From assembly GCA_903919315.1 (NCBI GenBank), contig CAIXHP010000055.1, positions 1 to 61,629 of the forward strand: DNA of 61,629 bases. The letters are read 5' to 3'. Each line of letters opens with the position of its first letter. The first letter of the stretch is position 1. A model generated the notes under the pieces. It searched no databases and was not told where the DNA came from. It saw nothing but the letters and a program-made list of their open reading frames with translations. The position numbers and the translations under genes were made by a program. Shown in pieces: positions 37,452 to 46,478 of the stretch. The DNA comes from an uncultured Pseudomonadota bacterium. Its GTDB lineage: Bacteria; Pseudomonadota; Alphaproteobacteria; UBA9219.

Positions 37452-37999
37452 GCCTTTGGCCCCTTTTTAGGAGCCTTCTGCGGTTTTTCTTCGTCCAGCC
37501 ACCCCTCCGGCACGACGATGAGGACATAGCCCGCTGCCACGTCCACCACGGGCACAAGATCGTCGTTGAAGGGCAGCATGAAGCTTTTACCGCCCTTGGG
37601 CTTGATCTCAAGAAACGTGCCCGCGCCATAGTCGTGCACCGCCTCGACCGCGCCGAAAGCCTCGTTCTCCGCCGTCCGCGCCGCGAGGCCGATCAGGTCG
37701 GCTTCGTAGTATTCGCCCGCTTGAGCGGGCGGGAGAACCGAGCGTTCGATGTAAAGCTTGGTCCCCCGCAAGGCTTCCGCCGCCTCGCGATCCGCCACAC
37801 CGGGCAAGGCCGCGACGAAGTAATTCTTCATCACGTCTTTCCGCGTCACGGCAAAAACACGCTGGCCGTCTTCGGAGGTCAGCGGCTTGTAGGCGAAGAG
37901 GGACTCAGGATCGGCGGTGAAGCTGCGCAAGCGTATCTGACCGCGCACGCCATGTGCGCCCATGATAACACCGATGCAGATTCTGCGCTCTGTGGACAT
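37448..37999 (-). CDS. rimM: ribosome maturation factor RimM
   Basis: Helps fold the 3' domain of 16S rRNA and binds S19. The 183-residue protein has an N-terminal RimM domain ([20 protein letters not shown]) and a PRC-barrel C-terminal domain ([16 protein letters not shown], then [20 protein letters not shown]). A short Lys-rich tail ends it. It lies between rpsP and trmD, with one palindromic repeat in the gap to rpsP. Confidence 0.96.
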   Translation of the reverse strand: MSTERRICIGVIMGAHGVRGQIRLRSFTADPESLFAYKPLTSEDGQRVFAVTRKDVMKNYFVAALPGVADREAAEALRGTKLYIERSVLPPAQAGEYYEADLIGLAARTAENEAFGAVEAVHDYGAGTFLEIKPKGGKSFMLPFNDDLVPVVDVAAGYVLIVVPEGWLDEEKPQKAPKKGPKA

Positions 38000-38020
38000 A
38001 GAACGTGATGCTCCCCGTTT

Positions 38021-38052
38021 CGCGTCACGCCCGCAACGGCGGGCATGACGCG
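38021..38052. repeat. dispersed palindromic repeat, copy D
   Basis: CGCGTCACGCCCGC and GCGGGCATGACGCG flank AACG: a near-perfect palindrome of the same family as that at 11848, with the outer arms further matched. It lies between rpsP and rimM inside a ribosomal operon, so the transcript carries a strong hairpin. Confidence 0.75.
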
Positions 38053-38069
38053 AACGGAAAAGCTATCCC

Positions 38070-38435
38070 TTACGCTTCCGCCGGAGCTTCGGCCGCTGCG
38101 GCCTTGGCCGCCGCTTCAGCATTCATGCGCTCTTGCGCCTTGGCGCGCGGAGCCGACTTCTTGGGCGAGTCGCGGAATTCGACCTTGGGGCCGAGATTGG
38201 CAGCATGCAGGAAACGGGCGACGCGTTCGCTCGGCTGCGCGCCGACGCTGAGCCAATGCTTCACGCGCTCGGCATCCAGCTTCACGCGCTCGGCGTTTTC
38301 CTTGCCCAGCGTCGGATTGTAAGACCCGATCTTTTCGATGAACTTGCCATCGCGCGGCGAGCGGCTGTCCGCCACCACGATATGGTAATAAGGCCGCTTC
38401 TTCGCGCCGTGGCGCGTCATACGCATGGACAACAT
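38070..38435 (-). CDS. rpsP: 30S ribosomal protein S16
   Basis: Small-subunit assembly protein, 121 residues. It begins [20 protein letters not shown] and then [19 protein letters not shown], with [20 protein letters not shown] in the middle. The C-terminal 30 residues are an Ala/Lys/Glu-rich tail. AAGGAGAGAAG lies just before the start. Confidence 0.98.
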   Translation of the reverse strand: MLSMRMTRHGAKKRPYYHIVVADSRSPRDGKFIEKIGSYNPTLGKENAERVKLDAERVKHWLSVGAQPSERVARFLHAANLGPKVEFRDSPKKSAPRAKAQERMNAEAAAKAAAAEAPAEA

Positions 38436-38500
38436 CTTCTTCTCTCTCCTTTTGTTATACGTTTCATTCTAGGGATCAGAGGCGACACGCCTCCGGCCCC

Positions 38501-39880
38501 CTACCCCTTCTTGTTCAATCCCGCCATATCGCCGCCCATCATCTTGGGCATCATGCCGCGCATGAATCCGCCTTTGCCGAGTTTCTGCATCTGCTTCATC
38601 ATCTTTTGCATTTCCAAAAACTGCTTGATGAGGCGATTGACGTCTTGCACCTCAACCCCCGCGCCCTTCGCGATGCGGCGCTTGCGCGACGCTTGCAGCA
38701 GATCGGCGTTCTTGCGTTCCGCCGGAGTCATGGATTGGATGATCGCTTCTTGGCGTTTGATCGCCTTGTCGTCGATGTTGGCGTTTTTCAACTGTTCCTT
38801 GATCTTGCCGATGCCGGGGAGCAAGCCCATCAGGCCGCCCAAACCGCCCATTTTGCGCATCTGCTGCAATTGCTTGGCGAGATCGTTGAAGTCGAAGCGC
38901 TTGCCCGACAGGAACTTCTCGGCCATTTCCTGCGCGTCGTCCTGATTGATCGTGGCCGCCGCTTTTTCGACCAGAGAAACGACATCGCCCATGCCGAGAA
39001 TGCGATTGGCAAGGCGGTCGGGATGATAGACTTCCAAGGACTCGGTCTTCTCGCCGGTGCCGAGGAATTTGATCGGCTTGCCGGTGACGGCCCGCATGGA
39101 CAAAGCCGCGCCGCCACGCGCATCGCCGTCAATGCGGGTCAAAACCATGCCCGTCACGCCGACCCGTTGGTCGAACTGCGTGGCGGTGTTCACGGCATCT
39201 TGGCCGGTCATGGCATCCACGACCAGCAAACTTTCGTGCGGCTGGACGGCATCGCGCACCGAGGCCGCCTCGGCCATCAGCGCGTCGTCAATCGAAAGAC
39301 GGCCCGCCGTATCAAGGATAACAACGTCGTAAACTTCGTTCCGGGCCGTGAGCAGCGCGCGCTTGGCAATCGCCACTGGGTCTTGTCCCGCGACGATAGG
39401 CAAGCACGCGACACCGACTTGCGCCGCCAGCACCGCCAATTGTTCCTGAGCCGCCGGGCGCTGCACATCGAGCGAAGCCAGCAAAACCTTTTTGCGATCC
39501 ACCTCCGTGAGACGCTTCGCCAATTTGGCCGACGTCGTGGTCTTGCCGGAGCCTTGCAACCCCAGCATCATGATCACGGCGGGAGGCGTGACGTTAAAGT
39601 TCAACGGCTCGGCCTGCGTCCCCAGCAGTTCCACCATATTGTCGTGGACGATCTTTATGACCTGCTGGCCCGGCGTGACCGAGCGCACGACTTCTTGGCC
39701 GACCGCGCGTTCCTTGACCTTGGCGACGAAATCCTTAACGACCGACAGGGCGACATCGGCCTCCAGCAACGCCACGCGCACTTCGCGCATGGCCTCGGCC
39801 ACGTCATCCTCGGTGAGGTTGCCGCGCCGCGTGAGGCGGTCAAAAATCCCGCCCAGTTTGCTGCTCAAACTATCAAACAT
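38501..39880 (-). CDS. ffh: signal recognition particle protein Ffh
   Basis: SRP GTPase that targets inner-membrane proteins cotranslationally with 4.5S RNA. The 459-residue protein has an N domain, the G domain with GLQGSGKTTTSAKLA (107-121), DVQRPAAQEQL, DTAGRLSIDD and TRIDGDARGG, and a Met-rich M domain ending MMKQMQKLGKGGFMRGMMPK. It lies 65 bases upstream of rpsP, the common arrangement, and may share its operon. Confidence 0.98.
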   Translation of the reverse strand: MFDSLSSKLGGIFDRLTRRGNLTEDDVAEAMREVRVALLEADVALSVVKDFVAKVKERAVGQEVVRSVTPGQQVIKIVHDNMVELLGTQAEPLNFNVTPPAVIMMLGLQGSGKTTTSAKLAKRLTEVDRKKVLLASLDVQRPAAQEQLAVLAAQVGVACLPIVAGQDPVAIAKRALLTARNEVYDVVILDTAGRLSIDDALMAEAASVRDAVQPHESLLVVDAMTGQDAVNTATQFDQRVGVTGMVLTRIDGDARGGAALSMRAVTGKPIKFLGTGEKTESLEVYHPDRLANRILGMGDVVSLVEKAAATINQDDAQEMAEKFLSGKRFDFNDLAKQLQQMRKMGGLGGLMGLLPGIGKIKEQLKNANIDDKAIKRQEAIIQSMTPAERKNADLLQASRKRRIAKGAGVEVQDVNRLIKQFLEMQKMMKQMQKLGKGGFMRGMMPKMMGGDMAGLNKKG

Positions 39881-39914
39881 CGTTTCCCTGTTCGCCTAAC
39901 GCCAAACGACATCG

Positions 39915-39958
39915 GGCCAGTGCACGCGACGCGTGGACTGGCCTTACACCGTGGTGTA
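39915..39958. promoter_or_regulatory. two adjacent palindromes upstream of ffh and the ABC operon
   Basis: GGCCAGTGCACGCG and CGCGTGGACTGGCC form a 29-base near-perfect palindrome around a central A (one G-G mismatch). TACACC-GT-GGTGTA follows one base later. Both lie between the start of ffh (minus) and the start of the binding-protein operon (plus). They may be operators or transcript hairpins. The role is an inference. Confidence 0.5.
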
Positions 39959-40085
39959 TCCTTGCCGCTCTTGGCTGGGACGGACGAGTTCTAGCGGAAA
40001 AAAGGGGGGCGAGTCAAATTCGCTTTCAGAATCGCCGGAAATTGGCTTAAATGTTAACCACTTACCCTCCTGCGCGGTGCCCTCC

Positions 40086-40997
40086 ATGCGATTTCCCCAG
40101 TTAATCCTCGTCATTGTCCTGAGCGTCCTCGCCGCCTCCGCCACCACGAGTTACATCAACCGGGCAACGCCGCCCGACGGGACGAGCGTCACCTCAGCGA
40201 CCAAGGCGGAGTCCGCCTTTGACCGCGTCAAGCGCACAGGCATTTTGCGCTGCGGCTATTATGTCTTTCCGCCCGTAACACTGCGCGACCCCAACACGCG
40301 AGCATTGTCGGGAATGGGGGTTGATACGATTGAACAACTGCTTCATGGCACGGGGATCAAAGTCGAATGGGCGGAAGAAGTCGATTTCGGCAACTGGCAA
40401 GCGGGGCTTGAGGCGAGACGCTTTGATGCCGTCTGCACACCGATGTGGCCCGAAGCATCGCTGGCCCGCGAAGCACTTTTCACGCGGCCCATTCTGTATT
40501 CGGGTATCAACGTTTATGCTCGCGGTGACGATCACCGCTTTGATAACAATCTAGCCGCCATCAACGACCCCAGCGTCACAATCGTGGTCATCGAGGGTGA
40601 AGGAACCGCCTATACAGCCCTAAACACCTTCCCCAAAGCCAAATTATTAGCCTTACCACAGAATGCGCCCGGCGGTTCTATGGCCGAAAGTGTTGTGACC
40701 AAGAAAGCAGATGTCATGCTTTGGGATGAAAACGGAGTACATGATTTTCTTGCTTCCAATCCAAACAGCATCCGCAACGTTGCCCCAGACCATCCGGTCA
40801 AAGTCATGCCGTTCGTGTTGGTCACCAAACTCGGCGACAGCACACTGCGCGAGTTCCTTAATGTCGGCCTACAGAGTCTCGAAGACACCGGCATCATGAA
40901 CCAACTGATGGACAAATGGGAACGTGTGCCCGGCAGCTTCTACCGCCTCGCCAAGCCCTATGTCGTGCCGAACGTCGTAAACGAGGATAAACCATGA
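40086..40997 (+). CDS. polar amino acid-type ABC substrate-binding protein (first of two)
   Basis: SBP_bac_3-family periplasmic binding protein, 303 residues, with an N-terminal signal or anchor (FPQLILVIVLSVLAASATTS). The mature part starts FDRVKRTGILRCGYYVFPPV, with LEARRFDAVCTPMW as the characteristic second-lobe hinge strand. The ATG at 40086 is chosen because the open frame upstream runs through a palindromic noncoding region. It shares a framework with the next gene and with the orphan at 29118, but is the most divergent of the three. Its stop overlaps the next start. Confidence 0.88.
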   Translation: MRFPQLILVIVLSVLAASATTSYINRATPPDGTSVTSATKAESAFDRVKRTGILRCGYYVFPPVTLRDPNTRALSGMGVDTIEQLLHGTGIKVEWAEEVDFGNWQAGLEARRFDAVCTPMWPEASLAREALFTRPILYSGINVYARGDDHRFDNNLAAINDPSVTIVVIEGEGTAYTALNTFPKAKLLALPQNAPGGSMAESVVTKKADVMLWDENGVHDFLASNPNSIRNVAPDHPVKVMPFVLVTKLGDSTLREFLNVGLQSLEDTGIMNQLMDKWERVPGSFYRLAKPYVVPNVVNEDKP

Positions 40998-41872
40998 AGC
41001 CTGCCCATCTTCTTCTCGTCGCCGCGCTCAGTGCGGTCGTGTCGTTCGCGACAGCGCACTTCGCAAGCGATCAGGCTCCAACCCAGTCGGCGGCCGTCAC
41101 GGATCAAACCGCCTTTGACCACATTCTATCAACCAATACACTGCGCTGCGGCTACGCCGTAGCGACACCGTGGTTCATGGTTGATCCCAATACCAAGAAT
41201 TTGTCCGGGGTTGGCTATGACGTGACCAACGCGCTTGCCTCCAAAATCGGGATCAAGGTCGACTGGGTCGAAGAAACGGGCTGGGGCGTTGCCGAACAAG
41301 GCTTAGTGACAGGGCGCTATGACATGCTGTGCGGCAGCGTCTGCATTGATCCGCGACGCGCTCGCGCAGCGACCTATTCGACTCCGTTTTTGCACATCCC
41401 CGTTCTGGCCACCGTTCGCGCCGACGACAAGCGTTTTGACGGCGACCTCAGCCTGCTCAACAACAAAGACGTTCGCATTGGAGTCAAGAGCGGCCATGTC
41501 TTTGAATTTGCGGCCAACGAGCAATTCCCCATGGCGCAAAAAGTCTATGCGAACGATATTTCCGACGACACGGAATTCTTTCAAATGCTGAAGAGCGGCA
41601 AGATTGATGTCGCGTTCGCCGGGCAAAGCACGATTGATCTTTACAACAGTACGAATGACGAAAAGATCAGATCACTGAACAAACCCGTGCGCTATTGCAA
41701 TGGCGGGTTTATGTTGCCTCTGGGCGACAATCGCCTAAAGTACATGATCGACAACGCCATCGGCGAACTCAACGCCAGCGGTCAAATCGAAGAAATCCTT
41801 GCCCGCTTCGTTAAGCCGGATCCACGTTACGTTCTTTCCCCAGCGCTTCTCTTTCGCGACAAACAGCCATGA
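40994..41872 (+). CDS. polar amino acid-type ABC substrate-binding protein (second of two)
   Basis: SBP_bac_3-family protein, 292 residues, with signal segment LLLVAALSAVVSFATAHFA and mature start FDHILSTNTLRCGYAVATPW. KVDWVEETGWGVAEQGLVTG is shared nearly word for word with the orphan binding protein at 29118, so those two are close paralogues. It overlaps its upstream neighbour (ATGA) and the downstream permease (ATGA). Two binding proteins feeding one permease suggests two ligands or affinities. Confidence 0.9.
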   Translation: MKPAHLLLVAALSAVVSFATAHFASDQAPTQSAAVTDQTAFDHILSTNTLRCGYAVATPWFMVDPNTKNLSGVGYDVTNALASKIGIKVDWVEETGWGVAEQGLVTGRYDMLCGSVCIDPRRARAATYSTPFLHIPVLATVRADDKRFDGDLSLLNNKDVRIGVKSGHVFEFAANEQFPMAQKVYANDISDDTEFFQMLKSGKIDVAFAGQSTIDLYNSTNDEKIRSLNKPVRYCNGGFMLPLGDNRLKYMIDNAIGELNASGQIEEILARFVKPDPRYVLSPALLFRDKQP

Positions 41873-42534
41873 CCGTCCTTGACATCCTCATCAACTATCA
41901 CATCGCTTTCCTGCAAGGGTTGAGCGTGACGCTCAAGCTTTGCGCGGTGATTTGGTCGGCGGGGTTGGTGGGCGGCGTTATGCTGGGCATCGTGGGGGCC
42001 AATTTTCCGAAGAGTTGGGGGCGCTTCACTCATGGCATGTCGTTCGCGTTTTCGGCCATCCCCACGCTGGTCGTGCTGTTCTGGCTTCACTATCCGGCGC
42101 AGGCCGTGTTCAATGTCGTGATTGACCCGTTCTACACGGCGGCGCTCACGCTGACGTTGGTGAACACCTTTGGAGTCGGGGAATTCGTGCGGCAAGCGGT
42201 GGCGGATTTTCCGCAGCAATACATCGTCGCGGGCCGCGTTTCGGGGATGAACATGCGCGACATCGTGCGCTATATCCAACTGCCCATTCTGTTCCGTCAA
42301 TTGCTGCCCAGCCTGCTGGTGCTGCAAGTCGGCATGCTGCACGCCACCCTGTTCGCCAGCCTGATCTCGGTCGAAGAGCTGTTCCGCGTCGCGCAGCGCA
42401 TCAACAGCACGATCTATCGCCCCATCGAAATCTATACGGCGCTGGCGTTGTTCTTTCTGGTCGTCTGCCTGCCGATCAACCTGCTGGCGGCTTGGCTCAA
42501 AAAGCGCTACACGCGCGATTTTTCGGAACGGTGA
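41869..42534 (+). CDS. amino acid ABC transporter permease (HisM/GlnP type)
   Basis: Inner-membrane permease, 221 residues with about five TM segments. GLSVTLKLCAVIWSAGLVGG begins the BPD_transp_1 domain, and the EAA-like coupling loop is EFVRQAVADFPQQYIVAGRV then SGMNMRDIVRYIQLPI. Later helices include LFASLISVEELFRVAQRINS. It starts within the stop of the second binding protein. A single permease implies a homodimeric channel. Confidence 0.92.
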   Translation: MTVLDILINYHIAFLQGLSVTLKLCAVIWSAGLVGGVMLGIVGANFPKSWGRFTHGMSFAFSAIPTLVVLFWLHYPAQAVFNVVIDPFYTAALTLTLVNTFGVGEFVRQAVADFPQQYIVAGRVSGMNMRDIVRYIQLPILFRQLLPSLLVLQVGMLHATLFASLISVEELFRVAQRINSTIYRPIEIYTALALFFLVVCLPINLLAAWLKKRYTRDFSER

Positions 42535-42537
42535 GTT

Positions 42538-43266
42538 ATGCTTGAAGCCCGCAACGTTACGTTCGGTTACGATGCTAAGCCCATCGTCAAAGACATCAAC
42601 CTGACCATCAAGCCCGGCGGAATCACCGTTTTGATCGGGCCGAGCGGCACGGGCAAGACCACCCTGCTCCGCTGCCTCGCGCTGCTGGAGCAACCGCAGT
42701 CGGGCGAAATTTGCATCGACGACGCATGCTACCGCTATCCGTGGGTGCCGGGTCAAGCCTTTACGCCGCCATGGCCCAAGCTCACCACCGTGTTCCAGCA
42801 ATTGTTCCTATGGCCGCATTTGACGCTGCGCGAGAACATCCTGTTGCCGGTCAAACTGCAAAACAAGGCGGACAACGACCACCAGCTCGACGCGCTGATC
42901 GAAGCCTTTGACATGCAAGACTTCATCGACCGTTACCCCAACGAAGCCTCGCTGGGCCAACGGCAGCGCGTGGCGCTCGCCCGCGCCCTGATGCTCAAGC
43001 CCAGCTATTTGCTGCTCGACGAAATCACGTCGGCGCTGGATGTGGAGCAAATCGCCAAAATTTTGAGCTACCTCAAGCAACTGCGCGGCCAAAATATCGG
43101 CATCTTCATCATCACCCATTTGCTGGGCTTTGCCCGACACGCGGCGGATCAGGTCGTGTTCATGGCCGACGGCGGCATAGGCGAAAGCGGCGGCCCCGAC
43201 ATCCTGAAAACGCCCAAAACCGAGCGCCTATTCCAATTCCTGTCGGTTATCGCGGCAGCGAGCTGA
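42538..43266 (+). CDS. amino acid ABC transporter ATP-binding protein
   Basis: ATPase of the polar amino acid uptake type, 242 residues. Walker A is GPSGTGKTT (34-42), the Q-loop is VFQQLFLWPHLTLREN, Walker B is YLLLDEITSALD with catalytic Glu162, and the H-loop is FIITHLLGFARHAADQV. The signature is SLGQRQRVALARAL instead of LSGGQ, a degenerate ABC motif. A short insertion (DDACYRYPWVPGQAFTPPWP) sits before the Q-loop. It starts three bases after the permease stop and ends the operon. Confidence 0.92.
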   Translation: MLEARNVTFGYDAKPIVKDINLTIKPGGITVLIGPSGTGKTTLLRCLALLEQPQSGEICIDDACYRYPWVPGQAFTPPWPKLTTVFQQLFLWPHLTLRENILLPVKLQNKADNDHQLDALIEAFDMQDFIDRYPNEASLGQRQRVALARALMLKPSYLLLDEITSALDVEQIAKILSYLKQLRGQNIGIFIITHLLGFARHAADQVVFMADGGIGESGGPDILKTPKTERLFQFLSVIAAAS

Positions 43267-43358
43267 GGCTTCCAACAACGGACAGGGAACAGAATCGGCG
43301 TTTACGTCAGACCGGCTATAGATAAACACCATTATATTCAACGAGATAACAAGAAGAT

Positions 43359-43384
43359 GGGACACCCGCCTTCGCGGGTGTGAC
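43359..43384. repeat. dispersed palindromic repeat, copy E (inverted)
   Basis: On the minus strand GTCACACCCGCGAAGGCGGG then TGTCCC, the same family as at 11848. It lies in the 309-base gap between the ABC ATPase and rpmE. Apart from this repeat I see nothing I can name in that gap. Confidence 0.7.
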
Positions 43385-43575
43385 GGTGTTTTCGCTGCCC
43401 TTGCGTCGATTGGCGCATCCGCCCTTTCTAAATCAACGACTTACAAATCCCCCTTGTTTTCGGCCCTCAAAATCGAAGCTTGCATTTTCCCCGCCCATTT
43501 CCTAAAAAGACGCGATATTCCGTGAGGCTTGTAAGGCCCGGAAGCGGATTCAGCGACAGGCAGACAGGAATCACG

Positions 43576-43899
43576 ATGAAAAAAGATGTCCACCCCGATT
43601 ATCACGATATCACCGTCATCATGACGGATGGCACCGAGATCAAGACCCGCAGCACCTATGGCAAGCAGGGCGAACGGTTGCAGCTCGATATCGACCCCAA
43701 AACCCATCCGGCATGGACCGGCCAGCATCGCTTGGTCGATCGCGGCGGCCAGTTGGCCAAGTTCAACAAGCGTTTCGCCGGTCTGGGCACCAAGAAGGAC
43801 GAAGCCGAAGTTGCGGCTCCGGCCGCTGCGGCGAAGCCCGCCGAAGACAAGATCAAGCTGACGACCAAGGCCACTCCGGCCAAGAAGAAAAAGGCGTAA
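43576..43899 (+). CDS. rpmE: 50S ribosomal protein L31, zinc-free (C-) type
   Basis: Large-subunit protein forming an intersubunit bridge. The core [50 protein letters not shown] and AKFNKRF is the alphaproteobacterial L31. No cysteines are present, so it is the form without the zinc ribbon. The 107-residue protein has a ~35-residue Ala/Lys-rich tail. The ATG at 43576 is the family start. The open frame further upstream is not L31-like. Confidence 0.95.
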   Translation: MKKDVHPDYHDITVIMTDGTEIKTRSTYGKQGERLQLDIDPKTHPAWTGQHRLVDRGGQLAKFNKRFAGLGTKKDEAEVAAPAAAAKPAEDKIKLTTKATPAKKKKA

Positions 43900-43912
43900 G
43901 CGCCAAAATCGC

Positions 43913-43950
43913 GCAAAAAACCCGGCTCTTGAAAAAGAGCCGGGTTTTTT
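43913..43950. terminator. bidirectional intrinsic terminator between rpmE and chpT
   Basis: AACCCGGCTCTT and AAGAGCCGGGTT form a perfect 12-bp stem around GAAA, with TTTT following on the plus strand and a T-run on the minus strand (AAAAAA before the stem). It serves the convergent rpmE and chpT genes. Confidence 0.92.
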
Positions 43951-44620
43951 ATTGGCTCAAGGCTGCGGGTTGGCGGCTTTGTCCTTCGACCTCCAGCGTC
44001 AGCATAAGCCGATCCGTGTCGGGCTGTTCATGGCTCACGCGCAGGCCGAAGTGGTTGGCGAAGGTGCCGGTCACATAAGCTTGGATGCTGCGCGGAGTCA
44101 GTTCTTCCACATCGACCGTTCCGGCGAGCGCTTCCTGAAAACCAGGAACCAGTTGGGCATTACGTCCGGCAACCTCGACGCGGCAGCCCTTTCGTCCCTC
44201 TTCGTTCAGCGGGTGCAACGTGATGTCGCCGCCGTAGGCCAGAACTTCCTCGGCCAAGATCAGCATGTTGATGAGCGTTTTAAGGCTGCCGCGTTGAAAG
44301 GCGAACTCTTCGTCCAATACGCCTTCGGGCCAATGCAGCGTGGATTTACCGCCCGACAAATACTGCTCGGCGACCGCTTGAACGTCGCGGACGGCCAGAT
44401 TGGCTTCGCTGCCCGCGCGGCCATAGGCCATGCGGAACAGGCGCAGGCGGCGCGAGGCGTGGCCCGCGCTGTCGCCGATCAGCTTCATCGCTTCGTCGAC
44501 CACAGGGCCGCCGATGTCCTCAATCAGCTCTACGCCGTTGTTGATGGCGCTGACGGGGCTGACGAGGTCGTGGCACAGTTTTGAGGCCAGCAGCTCTAGC
44601 ACGCGCAGATCGATCTGCAT
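43949..44620 (-). CDS. chpT: ChpT-type histidine phosphotransferase
   Basis: Cytoplasmic phosphotransfer protein that, in alphaproteobacteria, passes phosphate from the CckA kinase to the cell-cycle regulators CtrA and CpdR. The 223-residue protein has the dimerisation/phospho-acceptor helix ASKLCHDLVSPVSAINNGVE with His17, and a degenerate ATPase-like domain without nucleotide-binding boxes (GSLKTLINMLILAEEVLAYG is the N-box-like helix). A perfect CtrA-type site lies about 100 bases upstream of its start. ctrA and cckA are not in the window. Confidence 0.88.
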   Translation of the reverse strand: MQIDLRVLELLASKLCHDLVSPVSAINNGVELIEDIGGPVVDEAMKLIGDSAGHASRRLRLFRMAYGRAGSEANLAVRDVQAVAEQYLSGGKSTLHWPEGVLDEEFAFQRGSLKTLINMLILAEEVLAYGGDITLHPLNEEGRKGCRVEVAGRNAQLVPGFQEALAGTVDVEELTPRSIQAYVTGTFANHFGLRVSHEQPDTDRLMLTLEVEGQSRQPAALSQ

Positions 44621-44716
44621 GAAAAAGTCCTCGTCAAACTCGGTTTAGCGGCGAACCGCACAATAAAGCGCCACGGAAACGCGTGACGGCACGCTTTTAC
44701 AGTTGCGCGACAATCG

Positions 44717-44731
44717 TTAAATGATGATTAA
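44717..44731. promoter_or_regulatory. perfect CtrA-type binding site (TTAA-N7-TTAA)
   Basis: TTAA-ATGATGA-TTAA matches the full CtrA consensus exactly. It is in the 147-base region between the divergent chpT and nadK genes, 97 bases from the chpT start and 37 bases from the nadK start. Direct sequence match; binding is an inference. Confidence 0.65.
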
Positions 44732-44767
44732 TGCACAGGAAAACCGACCACAGCCGAGTGCCCGCGC

Positions 44768-45532
44768 ATGAAAATCGCTTTTGCCGCCTCCGCCATGCCC
44801 GAAGCCCAGAAAACGCTGCACGAGCTAGAGCAGCGTTACGGAGCTTCGGCCTCCGTCGCGGAGGCCGACTATATCGTGGTCATCGGCGGCGACGGGTTGG
44901 TGCTGCGCACGCTTTACGGCGCCCTGCCCCACAACAAACCTTTGTTCGCCCTGCGCCGTTCGGGGTCGGTCGGGTTTATGTGCAACAACTACAACCCCGA
45001 CGATCTGCCGCAACGGTTGGAGCAGGCTCTACGCGTGACGCTGCATCCGTTACGGGCGGAATCCACCGACACCGACGGCGCGACGACGACCGGTGTGGCC
45101 ATCAACGAAGTGACCGCCCTGCGCGACTCGCCGCAGTCGGCCAAGCTGCGGATTCTGGTAGACGGGGTAGAGCGCATCGCCAGCTACAGCGGCGACGGCT
45201 TGCTGGTGGCGACACCGGCGGGCAGCACCGCCTACAACCACTCGGCGGGCGGGCCGATCATGCCGTTGGATGCCAACACGCTGGTGATGACCGCCGTGTG
45301 CGGCTTTCGCCCGCGCCGGTGGTCGTACGCGGTCTTGCCGCAAAACGCTGTGACGGAGATTGAAGTTATAGAAACGCAAAAGCGTCCGGTGCGCATCGAA
45401 GCGGGGCCGCAAACCGTCCACAACGTCGCACGGGCGCGCATTTGGCTCGACCGCGCAACGGCTTTCACGCTCCTCTTTGACCCCGACCAGCATCTGAGCG
45501 AACGGATCGTGCGCGAGCAGTTTATGACGTAG
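44768..45532 (+). CDS. nadK: NAD kinase
   Basis: Phosphorylates NAD to NADP. The 254-residue protein has the GGDG motif in [18 protein letters not shown], the INEVTALRD (NE) motif, [20 protein letters not shown] (the second conserved glycine-rich block) and SAGGPIMPL. It is a short alphaproteobacterial form, starting directly at MKIAFAAS. Its 3' end overlaps the convergent lipA 3' end by 11 bases. Confidence 0.95.
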   Translation: MKIAFAASAMPEAQKTLHELEQRYGASASVAEADYIVVIGGDGLVLRTLYGALPHNKPLFALRRSGSVGFMCNNYNPDDLPQRLEQALRVTLHPLRAESTDTDGATTTGVAINEVTALRDSPQSAKLRILVDGVERIASYSGDGLLVATPAGSTAYNHSAGGPIMPLDANTLVMTAVCGFRPRRWSYAVLPQNAVTEIEVIETQKRPVRIEAGPQTVHNVARARIWLDRATAFTLLFDPDQHLSERIVREQFMT

Positions 45533-46466
45533 GGCGCAACCGCGCTTCCCGCGCCGCCTGCAATTTCGCGAAATCGACATCCGCGTGATAGGACGAGCGC
45601 GTCAGGGGCGAGCTGGACACCAGCAGAAAGCCTTTGGCGCGGGCCAGAGTGGCGTAGCTCTCGAACTCCTCCGGCGTGACGAAACGATCTACGGCGGCGT
45701 GCTTGGGTGTCGGTTGCAGATACTGGCCGATGGTCAGAAAATCGACCTCGGCGGCGCGGAGGTCGTCCATCACCTGCGCGATCTCCTCCTTCGTCTCGCC
45801 CAAACCGACCATCAGGCCGGATTTGGTGAAGATGGTCGGATCAATCTCTTTCACATGGCTGAGAAGACTGAGCGAGGTGAAGTAACGCGCCCCCGGACGG
45901 ATGGTGGGGTACAGACGCGGCACGGTTTCCAGATTGTGGTTGAACACGTCCGGCTTGGCGCGCGCCACATGTTCGACCGCGCCGTCCTTGCGCATGAAGT
46001 CAGGTGTCAGAATTTCGATAGTGCAGCTTGGCGACGTGGCGCGGATACGCGCGATCACCTGCGCGAAATGATCCGCGCCGCCGTCCGGCAGATCGTCGCG
46101 ATCCACCGACGTGATGATGACGTGTTTCAAGCCCAGTTCGGCGACCGCCGCCGCGACATGTTCCGGCTCGTGCGGGTCGAGCAGATCCGGCTTGCCCGTC
46201 GCGACGTTGCAAAAGGCGCAAGCGCGTGTGCAAACCGAACCCAAAATCATAAAGGTGGCGTGCTTGTGCTTCCAGCATTCGCCAATGTTGGGGCAGGCCG
46301 CTTCTTCACAAACGGTGTTGAGTTTAAGCCCGCGCATCAACTCGCGCGTTTCGTCATACGCCGCGCCTCCGGGAGCCTTGACGCGAATCCACTCCGGCTT
46401 TTTCGCCACGGGATTGTCGGGGCGATTGGCTTTTTCAGGATGGCGGGGTTTGACGGGGGTGTCCAT
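45522..46466 (-). CDS. lipA: lipoyl synthase
   Basis: Radical-SAM enzyme that inserts two sulfurs into octanoyl groups on lipoyl domains. The 314-residue protein has the auxiliary cluster cysteines [12 protein letters not shown] (Cys53, 58, 64), the radical-SAM CTRACAFC (Cys79, 83, 86), [14 protein letters not shown] and the C-terminal LTRSSYHA with the serine ligand of the auxiliary cluster. It closes the pdh operon, where its product is needed on the E2 and E1-beta lipoyl domains. Confidence 0.97.
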   Translation of the reverse strand: MDTPVKPRHPEKANRPDNPVAKKPEWIRVKAPGGAAYDETRELMRGLKLNTVCEEAACPNIGECWKHKHATFMILGSVCTRACAFCNVATGKPDLLDPHEPEHVAAAVAELGLKHVIITSVDRDDLPDGGADHFAQVIARIRATSPSCTIEILTPDFMRKDGAVEHVARAKPDVFNHNLETVPRLYPTIRPGARYFTSLSLLSHVKEIDPTIFTKSGLMVGLGETKEEIAQVMDDLRAAEVDFLTIGQYLQPTPKHAAVDRFVTPEEFESYATLARAKGFLLVSSSPLTRSSYHADVDFAKLQAAREARLRPTS

Positions 46467-46478
46467 GACGAGCGCCGT

